The position numbers and the translations under genes were made by a program. A DNA stretch of 12,328 nucleotides, taken from contig WAPZ01000102.1 of NCBI GenBank assembly GCA_015520535.1, positions 1 to 12,328 of the forward strand. The letters run 5' to 3'. The notes beneath the pieces were generated by a model. The model ran no database searches. It saw only the letters and a list, made by a program, of their open reading frames with translations, and was not told the DNA's origin. Positions 1-9,600 of the stretch are shown piece after piece (the stretch's first letter is position 1; the number at the start of each line of letters is the position of its first letter). Source of the stretch: Candidatus Heimdallarchaeota archaeon. Its GTDB lineage: Archaea > Asgardarchaeota > Heimdallarchaeia > Hodarchaeales > S146-22.

Positions 1-181
1 GTTCTAACCCCCAGTCATTAGGTTCTTGCGTTATTTGCTGCTGAGAATCCGCAACTTTATTTTTTGTTTTTAAAAGTGGGTGTGTTTCCGTAAAACTGGA
101 AGATCCTTGTGTAACAAAGAGGATAGCAAGTAGACTAATAAGAATTACGGAAATTAACACCCGATTATGCATATTTTTCAT
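1..181 (-). CDS. Exported protein, N-terminal fragment (runs off the left edge)
   Basis: Sixty codons are visible, beginning MKNMHNRVLISVILISLLAI and continuing LFVTQGSSSFTETHPLLKTK to ...NDWGLE at the edge; there is no stop inside the window. Residues 1-7 are polar and basic, residues 8-24 form a hydrophobic core, and a small-residue stretch (QGSSS) follows. This is a typical Sec signal peptide, or less likely an uncleaved anchor. The following part is Lys/Gln/Thr-rich and looks like a linker, so the folded part lies beyond the edge. The ATG at 181 is chosen because AGGTGA sits 5 nt upstream; the internal ATG at 172 would shorten the n-region and sit too far from that site. It lies 356 nt downstream of the giant gene on the same strand, with its own promoter and a T-tract in between, so it is probably a separate transcript. 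The family cannot be identified from this fragment. Confidence 0.8.
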   Translation of the reverse strand, partial: MKNMHNRVLISVILISLLAILFVTQGSSSFTETHPLLKTKNKVADSQQQITQEPNDWGLE

Positions 182-186
182 TTTAT

Positions 187-192
187 TCACCT
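187..192 (-). promoter_or_regulatory. Ribosome binding site of the left-edge gene
   Basis: The minus strand reads AGGTGA, five bases before the ATG at 181. It is complementary to the archaeal 16S 3' end (ATCACCTCC) and selects this start over the ATG nine bases further in. Confidence 0.7.
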
Positions 193-209
193 ATCTAATG
201 AGGCTTGGA

Positions 210-230
210 TTTGGGATATAGGTTCCCAAA
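210..230 (-). promoter_or_regulatory. Candidate TATA box within a perfect inverted repeat (possible operator)
   Basis: The minus strand contains CCTATATCCC, with the TATA core about 36-40 nt upstream of the ATG at 181. This would put transcription start near 193 and leave a very short leader that still contains the AGGTGA site. The TATA core forms the 7-nt spacer of a perfect 7-bp inverted repeat, TTTGGGA (210-216) and TCCCAAA (224-230). A protein bound to this dyad would directly block TBP. The promoter assignment is inference; the dyad is seen in the sequence. Confidence 0.5.
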
Positions 231-448
231 GAGTCCAAATGACATCACTTTTATGAAGTTTAATAATGTTATCCTATTGATTTAGGCATCACTAATAGTT
301 TGGGAATTTTTGAGCAATTATCGCACATTGATAACAATTTATGGTAATCAATGCAAAAATTGATATGTTTCAATAAATTTCATTTTTTCAAATGAATGAC
401 GGTTTCTCTGTATTATTACATCAGTGTACATGCAAATATCATTTTTGT

Positions 449-494
449 GGAAGAAGAAAAAAATTAGGCAAAGAGGAAAAAAAAGAAAGAAAGA
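449..494 (-). terminator. T-tract terminator of the giant gene
   Basis: Read on the minus strand, the DNA 44-89 nt past the giant gene's stop is almost wholly pyrimidine. It contains a run of eight T (484-477) within TTTCTTTCTTTTTTTTCC and a run of seven T (463-457). Archaeal RNA polymerase terminates at oligo-T tracts without needing a hairpin, and none is seen here. On the plus strand this is a 25-nt uninterrupted purine tract (470-494). Confidence 0.6.
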
Positions 495-537
495 TTATGC
501 TAGTGCCTTTTGTATTTTTTCATTTTTTGTAATCAAC

Positions 538-657
538 TTAGTGTTTCTTGCGTCTCTTTTGTTTAAGTCTGTGAATTATGTTCTTTTTTCTAATATATGC
601 GATAGAAGCTATGATTCCACCTAGTAGGAGGATGATGGAGCCGATTATGGGAATGAG
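538..657 (-). other. C-terminal transmembrane anchor and basic cytoplasmic tail of the giant protein
   Basis: Residues 3307-3328 (LIPIIGSIILLLGGIIASIA followed by YI) are uninterrupted hydrophobic. They are followed by 17 residues with eleven Lys/Arg/His and no acidic residue. The positive-inside rule puts this tail in the cytoplasm. There is no LPXTG sortase signal and no archaeosortase PGF-type tripartite motif, so anchoring is by the helix itself. The tail could contact acidic lipids or a cytoplasmic partner. Confidence 0.85.
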
Positions 658-3600
658 TTGGCTGGTAACGGTGACTTTGACCACACTAAAGGAGCTTCGA
701 TTCAACATGTCGGTAACGGTCAAATTGAATATGTAAGTGCCTTCGGTGAGTTTGGCAAGAGAATACGTAATCGGAGAGCCGTCCCATGAACCGTTAGCTA
801 CTAGTTTGCCATTGATTGTGAGATTAAATGCTTGTGGATGGGCATCGCTTGGTTTCCATTTCAATGTGTCACCTGTTAGAAGCATAAATTCTTTGATGAG
901 TGATTTGTTATGCATTTCTGGAATAAATGGCGCATTATTATCGATGTCAAGAAGAATGGTGGTTTGATTTGTATTTCCAATACGGTCTTTGACGGTGATA
1001 AGGAGGGTGTGATTGCCGTCGTTTACTTCACTGCTGTTCCATTGATAGGTAATCCGTCGTGTCAAAGTTAAGGTGCCGTAATCTTCGCTGAATATAGTTT
1101 TATTATTAGTGGTAACTGTGATAGAGCCGATCCCAGATCCATTTAGTTGATCATCGCTGGAAATAGTAATATTTACAATACCAGAAATGATATCATCGGT
1201 AGGATAGATGTCTACAGTCATTAGTGGTGCATTTTGATCGGAATAGAGCATAGTTGATTTCTGTTCGCTGGTAGAACTAAGACCAGCATTGTCAGTAGCT
1301 TTTAAGTAATAATAGAGGGTAGTATAAGCGGTGGTCGTTGGAACGGAGGCTGACCATAATGTTCGGCTATAGTCTGGAGTCATATCCAGTTGTTGCCAGC
1401 TGCTATCATTAGTAAAGCGGTAATAGAGGATAACATTCTCAGTTCTTACATTATCTACGACGTATGCTCGGATAGTCACGGGAAGTGCGGCAAAGTTTCT
1501 TTCTTCGACTGTATAGATGGATCCAATGACCGGTGGTGCGTCAGCGGCATACACATTAAGTGAATCACTTGAAATCACGGAGTCTTTCCATAACACGCTG
1601 ACACTTAAGTTTGTAATGTCATCTTGGATGGATATGGTGCGTGTTACATAATAAGACTCAAATGGGCTAATGGAATCAACAGATACACTATAAAGTTGTG
1701 TCATTTGAGCTGTAGTGCCCGTTGCGGTTAATGTTGAACCACTGCTAGTAATGTTATCATAAATAATGACTGTGATATTTTGTGCCGTATATCCGCCGAC
1801 ATTCACCACACGAATGCCAAAGTTTATAGCATTTCCTAGTACTGTTTCGTTTACAGAAATTAAAGAAATACTGATTTGTGGCGCACGCTCTTGGCCACTT
1901 ACTGTTATTATTTTGGCATTTTGGAGAAGCACCGCTCCACTGGATGATTGATAAAGATATTTTATAAGATATGTTCCGCCGTAGGCTGAACTTGGAATGC
2001 TAATGGTGTTGGTTGCGGCAAGAGAATCGCCAACAGACAACGAGACAGTCTTTGTGGTATTGTCAATTTCATTGCCCGCTTCATCTAAAAGTTGAATAAG
2101 TAAGGTGCCAGAGGTATCAAAGTTGCCGGCATTTCTCATCGTCACATTAACTTGTAAGTCGTCACCGGCATTAACAGTAGCAGTAGCATTCACAGCAAAG
2201 AAGTCTTCTACAATGTTGGGACCATCCATAGTAAAGCGAATGGTCATCACAACTAAATATGCAGATGTGTGTGCATCTTTGATAATTAGCAGTGCTTCAT
2301 AAACACCTTGGCTCATTTCTGCTGGTAGATCAATAACGAAAGTTGTTGAGGCATTACTATTTGCCGCAATTTGGAATTGATTCTTTTCAAATGGCGTTGC
2401 AACGTCAGCCACGCTTAACGTTAGATTAACAGTAATACTGCCTTGATAATTATTTGTCACTGTAATAGTACCAGAAAGATCATCACCAGCATTTAGATGT
2501 ACCTTATCTAATGTAACACTTGCAGTTACTGGTTCTACGCCTTTGTACATAATGTAATAATGTCCTAAGATTATCACCATTCCTTCAACTGTGACAGTGT
2601 ATGAAAGAACACCTTGACCCGAAAGGATTTCAGAAGGCACGGCTACGGTAAAATTATAGGTATTTGATTGCCCTTTTTGAAGTGTGACTGACGCTTCTTG
2701 ATGAATGGACGTAGTAACACCGGGTATTTGGAGATTAATGGACAATACTCCACCGGAAATATCAAGGGCTCCGGTGTTGTTTATCTGGAAGGACACCTCC
2801 ATGGTATCATTAGCGCTATAAACGGATTGATCTAAAGATAAGGAAATGTCTAGGCTGTAGCTCTGGATGGAAATGCTAAAGCTTTTGTAATCTATCCGTT
2901 GGGTAGAACTAAACACGTATGCGGTGCCGGTGTAGGTTTGTGTCAGTAAACCGTTACCGATAACAAAACTTATTGTAATTGTTGTACTAGAGCCCGCAGT
3001 AATAGAAACATCTTTTTTGACATAATAATAGATTGTTGGCACGTCAAAGATTAACGTGATGTTAGCGTCTGTAGAACCACTATTTGTAAGAACAATGTCG
3101 ACAAGAGCCGTGTCTCCGGCATTATATGAAGCTTTATCAAAGGTTATCGAGACTATTTTGACCTCAGGTTGTGTGGTATCCATTGCTAAGAAAGTATTGG
3201 CTGAAGACGATGTTTGTGCCGATGGATAGTCTAATAGAAAGATTGGCGGTTTCGTGGCGTCAGAAGAGGTGTTACTTCCGGTTTGGTTGACTAAAACATC
3301 AACCGTTCTGTTAATCGATTCAACAACACCGTTTACTATTGTACAATTAACTAAAACTCTCCAAGTGCCATTATCGGGAAATGTCACATTAAACAAAACT
3401 TCAGCACCGGTTACTAAAGCGCTCACATTGACTAATTGCCAATCCAGTAGTTGCCAAGCATTTGAGGTGTTTTCTAACCGTGCATACAAAGTCATATTTA
3501 AATTAAGGTAGGTTTTATTGACAACATTATTAAGTGTTAAAACGAATTGCGAGCTCTGATTTTCTATAATTAAGGTAGTGTTCGGTTCTAAAGATTCAAA

Positions 3601-6600
3601 ACTTAGCGGTGTTTCTACTAATGCTGTTGTTATAGTATAATTATCTTGATCTTGTGCGGTTCCATACGGTGGGATTAACACTGCGGTGAGATTATATTGA
3701 TAGAATGGTTGTGGAAGAGTTACGTTAAAGTAAACATAGGCTTCAAGACCGGGATCGACCGTTACGTTTTGAGAGCCCACAAGTATGAGATTCGTTGGTT
3801 GCCATGGTTCTTGATAATAAAGTGACACATTGAAGGTCAGAGGATCGGTATTGTTGTTATTAAAGATCGTGACTTTCCATACTTGCTGTTCACCTGCCAC
3901 CACAATGCCACTCGGCTCCTCAAGTGAAATATCGGAAATGACGCCGGGGATAGTATCTGAGGTGACACGAACGACTATGACAACTAAATTGGCAGAAATT
4001 TTGGCATCAGTGTCAGTAATATTAAGAGTAATGGTATAAGTACCCGTATCTTCTGGTGTTACGGAGATATTAAGTGTTAACGCTTGATTTGCATTTAAAG
4101 TGCTTTGCGTTTCATTTCCGATTCCACTAGGACTAATGGATGTATTGAGGAGATAATTCACACTCGTTGATTTGTAATTTTTAATCGTGACTTGAATGTC
4201 GATGGGGGCATACGGTAAATAGGGCGACGGTGAGACGACAGAATATGAAGTAATTTCAATAGGAGCTTTTGGAGAAATGCTGAGAGACGACTGCGTGACT
4301 ATATTATTACTTAAGTCTGTTACGTGAACCTCTATGGCATTCCGATTTACACCCTGAATCGTAATATTTAATGTCACATTACGTGTTTCACCAGAAGTGA
4401 GTGTAATAGTGGAACTTTCGCCCGTATCTAATTTATTGTTTGAAAAAAGCTGCACTTTCACTTGCAATGATGAGGTATAGTTGTTTTTAATAGTCACAGT
4501 AAAAGTTGCTGGCGTTCCCGCTATTATCGGCGAGGTAAGCTGATAAATTTGTGTAATGTAAACTTTCGCCTTAACTTCTATGATTCCTAATGACGAGCTA
4601 TCGAGAGTTCGTCCAGTTCCGTTCTTCAAGTAGATGAAGACTGAATAATATGCTGGCGTATCGGGGACGGTAAAGGACATTTGAAGCGTGTAAAGACTGT
4701 TTTTCGTCAAGTTGAATTTGTCACTGTCGGTTTGACTTACAATGGTGGATCCTTTCTGTACTATCACTCGAACGTAAGCATTCACAATGGAAGCGCCAGT
4801 TGCTGCAATTTCAGTGGAAATTATTGCTTGCTCGGCTACATAATATTTAGTTTTGTCGAGGTTAGCACTTTTAATCACAGCATCAGTCCCGTTCGCAACT
4901 TTAATGGTTAAAATGCTTGAAGTAATTACAATATTGTTGAGAGACAATGTGGTTTTTGCGGTATAGAGTCCACTTGTCGCGTCAGACGGTACGGTCCAAT
5001 TGGCTGTTTTAGAAGTAGAAGAACCAGCATTTATTGTAATATTCTTAAATGTCACCGTACTAATTGGTCCTGCGCTTATCGGTGCGTATACATCAAATGT
5101 GACTTGAGCTCCTTCCAAGTTATATGTAGTATCCTCGTTGTCAACTTTAATGGTAAACGTTACCGTGTTATTAGGTTCAACAACAGTGTTTGAAGCCGTT
5201 AGAGATACCTTAAGGGTTTTCGTTCCTACGCTGAACGTAAAGATTCGTTGCATTCGAATCAGCGATTGTGCAGCACCACTTTCATTTTCTTGATACGAAT
5301 AGACGGTGACTGTTAATGGATAGGTCACTCCCGGGATTAAAGAGGCGTTTTCTATGGTAACTGGAATTGTCGGTGTACCCGCTTGAAAAGTAATGTTTGC
5401 AAGATACTTTTGATTCTTTTTTCCAGCTAGGACACTTAAATCGCCATTAAAGGTGTGTTGTATATTAAACGTGACAGAGACATTAAGTTTTTTTGCTGTG
5501 AAATCATACGATGTCTGAACAGCAGTAATTTCATCTCGTTTTTCCTTAATTGCGAATTGTAGAGCATAGCTATCTCTAACCGTTCGACCATAATTGCCAT
5601 AATATGTTACTTGAACAGTATAGATTCCCGGTGGGGCATCATCACTGATGTTGAGCGGAAGGGTTACGTCAACAGATTCACCAACAGCCAAAGACAGATT
5701 TTGCCACAGTACCGTACGTGGTTCACCATGCGGATCAAGGACAACGAGTTTTGCCAACCACGTAACTGAGTCACGGAACGGATTTTTGAAAGTGATTGTG
5801 ACTTTTGCACTATCGTCGCCTTTTTCAAACACGGACATGGAATCTTTTTGCTTGCCCATCGCATAATTAAGTAATGCCTCAAGTAACATTTTTTCGTCGT
5901 TTGTAATCGTTTTTGTGCTGCCATAACGAAAATCAGTATATGTCGTTGTCAATATAACGCGTCCCGCACCCCATGGGTAACTTAATAAGGCAGCTTTTCC
6001 TTCTTCACCTGTGGTTCTCGTTAAAATGGGCTTTGCATTTACGGGCCAAGTAACAATGGCTCCGTCTAACCCAAGATCGACAAGTGAAGCATTAAATGGA
6101 GCAACAATTGGGTGCGTACCGATTCCTACCGTTGCTGATTTTTCTAGGCAGCCTCGATAGTCATTATAACCCCATGCATAGCCACTACTTCCGCTGGGAT
6201 CATTTACATTGTAATAGGGAAGTGTCTGATAATCAATTGTACGTGCTTGCGGGAAAACAATAATGGTACCACCTTCACTTAGGTATTTTTCGAACTGTTC
6301 ACGGAGATAAGAAATAGCTTGCTGGTCATCGATTCGTAACGCACCCGTAGGAATAATTAACACACTGGATTGCGGTGTCAACGCTTCAACGTAATTAAAT
6401 TGTTCCAGTGGTAAGACACGTGGAATTACATTAAAATGCTCTGTAAGTAAATTAAACATATCTTTGCTATATCCACTTCCTAAAATTACGACGTCAGCCC
6501 CATATAAGTAGTCACGCTGCACTTCTAAGGCAGCCTCATAGACTTTTCTTTGTGCGTCTAACCAATATCGTGAAATGAATTTAGCAAAGGCATGCGGATT

Positions 6601-9600
6601 GGCCATTCGTTCATCCAAATAATACTGATAAGCAAGTCCTTGTGGATCTAAGCGTGCCGCTACCGCTTCTTCTGTATCGTAAAGACTCATTTCTCCTTGC
6701 AGATATGAATAATAGATACCAGGATAGAACTCTTTTAGGAATAAGAGATAACGTTCATGACCAGTAAAGTTGATGGTAAAATTATCGTAGACGGGTGCAT
6801 ATTCAAAGACGTCTTTAATCCATGGTGGTACATTTGAGCCGAGGGCATCAGTTGGGACATTGTGAAGTCGAGACGATACGTTAACCCATGTGTTAATCCA
6901 ATTTCTCAGATGTTCTAATTCCCTTTTAGCTTCAAGATAGGCGGGAATCGAAGATTGTAGAAGAATGGATGCAGGACTCGTTTCTAGGCGTGGTGATTTA
7001 CCAATGGTGGAAATAATGGTGAGTGCGGTGGTAAACATTGCCATGTTTAACTTTTCTGGCGGTAAGCCTTCAAGTGTATAATATTCGCCCAATAAGCGTC
7101 CCAAATTATCATCAGAGGCATACGGTGCTGAGGGGAGTTTTTCGGGGAGTGGTGGAAGAATATTGTATTCACTAATGAGATTTGCAGCTAAATAGTAGAA
7201 TGTTTCATCAGAATCAATATATGGTCTATCACTGGCAAAAATAGAGGTTTGATTTGTTCCGGCTGTAGATACAATTGGATAGAGCGAATCATCGGGCTTT
7301 TCAGCTGCAACTTGCTCCTTTGCCTTGGACTTAAATAAATCCATCAGTTTTTTGATCCAATCGCCAACCTTTTTGAAAAAGTTCGCAAATTTATTCATTA
7401 GATTTGACCACTGATCTTTAAGTGCTTCTTTATAAGCCTTCCAAAGATGTCCCCAACCTTCTTTGTATCCCAATTTTAACATACCCCATAGATCTTTCAG
7501 CCATCCAATGAGTCCACCTCTATTATTTCCCGTAATACGATCTCCAATTGCCATACCAGCGTCGAGTGCCCCAAGAATTGTCATGAGTACTCCTAAAAAT
7601 CGTGGAACTAGTTTTAATCCAATTCCCGTCACTCTTTGTAACAGTGCAGATACGGCTTCCATATCCATTGCTAAATAAATTGCACTCATTACACCGCTGA
7701 CAGCATCCCAAAAATCGGCGACTCCTTCTGCAAATTTCTTAAAGGCATCGTAAAGACCTATAGCGTTGTCAATAATTCCAAAGACGTCAAGGACTGGTGA
7801 TAACGGACTTTTTCCGATAAAGTCAAAGGACTGAAACACACTTCGGAATGCACGGATATATTCTCGAATCGTATCTAAGCGTTGACGAAATTCACTATTA
7901 TCGAGGAGCTCCTTGACTTTAGACCCAAGATTCTGAATTTTATTGAAAATGCTGTCAATCATTTCAAAAGGATATTTCCAATCGCTAATGGTATCGCGGA
8001 AGTTATTGATGCTTTCCCACAAGTCTGAAGGCACATCAAAGCCGTCATACCATTCTGAAACATATTCTGTGTATTGTTGTACCATATATGCCACGTCAGC
8101 TAATAACGCTTGTCCCCACACCAGGCGAGTAGAATCCGTCACGCCGACAATATAGGAAGCATTTTTCCACCAGTCATTTTCGCCTAAAACGTGATCGTCA
8201 CCAACGTATGGAGAAGTATGGACGGGTGTAGAAGTGTCACTATATTTGATCACCTTATTTCTTACTGTCTGCAGATGAATCGACCGTGGATGACCAATTC
8301 CAACATTATCTAACAAGTAAAAGCCTTGATAGCTTGGTGTACTCAAAAGATCAGTTACAAAATTAAAATCAGCAGCGGCAGGGTTTTCGACGTACCGAAT
8401 CTGCGTTAACACGGAAAAATGATTGGCAATCGGAATATTATTTATACCAACGACATGATCTTCTTTGATTTCAAGCGAATATGCGGTATCTGAAAATGCC
8501 ATTTGGCGATAAAAGGTTGGAAAGTCCGTATCAGCTAATAAATTCGCTAATGAAGCCCTTGAATCCGAAGAAACTTCATCAAGAGCATCAAGAAACTTGA
8601 AATTATCCAACCGCGCTTTTACATAGGGGCCTTCAACAGCATCGAAACGCACTCCCGTATCTATGATGAGATCCAATTTGCTGTCCGAAACTGCCCGTGG
8701 TTGTAATCCGAACTTCCACGGAATTGACTCAAAACTGACATTAATCCATGCTCTGTCAAGAATGTCTGTAAGTATGGAATCTAAATTGATAACAGAAACT
8801 AGTTGTTTTCTTACGGCAGCATAAATTATTGTTTTTTTCACGTCTTCAAGGTTTTTTGTCCATTTGAAGGTTGCGTTCACGTATTTTCTATACGTCTCGG
8901 TATCGTGACCATATAAGAGCATATCTTTTAATGGGATTGCTTTGCCCTTATAAGTTTCAGTTCCACTCGGGAAACCAACTAAATCGGACGATTGTGTCAC
9001 TAAATCTAAAAGATTCAAATAATCTTGATACAATGTTTTCTTAGACACCGCAGAATTTTCTTTTAATAACGCTATCAGTTGATTTTGGAAGACATTAATT
9101 CGATTCTTTGTTTCAGAAAGCACCACATCTTCTAAGTAGGGTTTAAAGGGTATAAAACCACGGAAAGATGAATGAACATTTTTTAATTCTAATCCAAGTA
9201 AGGCATATGGAGAGGCGACCTCACGGACAATTTTACCCCCCGGCACCCCATAGTCTACAAGCGCATCAACTAGGGTAAACGCAGGTGTAAAGTACCTATT
9301 TGGCTCCGATAGTTGATAGTTTCCGGCACCTTGGATCGAATAGCCATACGAATACACATAAAGGGGTCTATCATTAGGAATGTCTCCATAAGTAGCTGCA
9401 TGGGCACCATTTTCAGCAACCCCTTCAAAATCATAGCCACCCCTTAGATTAGTCTGCAAAGTTATTTGAATGCTTGAATTTCTTGAGATTGGGAAGTACT
9501 CAAAGACTTTGGGGACACGACGTAGATCTGGCTTGATAACGCCAAATGAATCTGAATAAAGCGGAACATCTGTAATGAGCACTAAACCACTTACTTCCGT

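Larger units (their letters stand above)
182..537. other. Intergenic region between the giant gene and the left-edge gene
   Basis: There is no coding capacity beyond short shadows. Besides the promoter dyad at 210-230 and the T-tract terminator, it holds: an imperfect palindrome TTAGGC-AT-CACTAA at 282-295; CATTGAT (326-332) and ATCAATG (347-353) as an inverted pair with a 14-nt spacer; further ATTGAT copies at 276-281 and 359-364; and an AT-rich 7-bp hairpin TTCATTT/AAATGAA at 379-396 with a 4-nt loop. The composition is very AT-rich. No RNA gene was recognised. Confidence 0.6.
658..5832 (-). repeat. Array of sixteen Ig-like / CARDB-like modules (protein-level repeats)
   Basis: Residues 1582-3306. 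Approximate module starts are 1582, 1688, 1788, 1897, 2004, 2105, 2210, 2323, 2470, 2573, 2680, 2786, 2897, 3014, 3115 and 3213, so the period is 94-117 residues apart from module 8 with its linker. Recurrent features are an entry strand, a 'Y/V.AG(D/T)..(V/F).V.(I/V).N' strand pair typical of CARDB-like domains (for example SYNAGDTALVDIVLTNSGST and VNAGDDLQVNVTMRNAGNFD), a central x-I-x-x-G-S/G-x-T strand, and an L/V-P-...-G-x-Y exit hairpin. Modules 14-15 look more like FN3/Big-type folds (YYYLKATDNAG; DGNHTLLITVKDRIGNT). The copies are diverged in sequence, and no near-identical DNA repeats were noticed, so the array is old rather than recently expanded. The role is probably a stiff spacer. 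Confidence 0.8.

Noticed and set aside
379..396. Hairpin TTCATTT/AAATGAA as a terminator of the giant gene
   Set aside because: The stem is nearly all AT, and on the minus strand it carries an A run, not a T run; the upstream T-tracts at 457-484 already explain termination.
424..624. 66-codon plus-strand frame with a Lys-rich start and a hydrophobic segment
   Set aside because: It is the complement of the T-tract terminator and of the giant gene's C-terminal codons. The Lys run comes from the purine tract, and the hydrophobic part is antisense to the basic tail. No ribosome binding site.
658..5832. Recently duplicated DNA repeats in the Ig-like array
   Set aside because: Modules share pattern but not nucleotide identity; short matches such as ATTAAGTGTTAA reflect the common LTLN strand.
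5648..5924. Overlapping frames on both strands within the giant gene
   Set aside because: They lie wholly inside a well-supported coding frame, have no start signals, and their products are irregular.
7560..7620. True transmembrane helix in the middle of the giant protein
   Set aside because: It would put the sequon-rich stalk in the cytoplasm and clash with the positive-inside C-terminal tail. Kept as a possible hairpin or buried helix instead.
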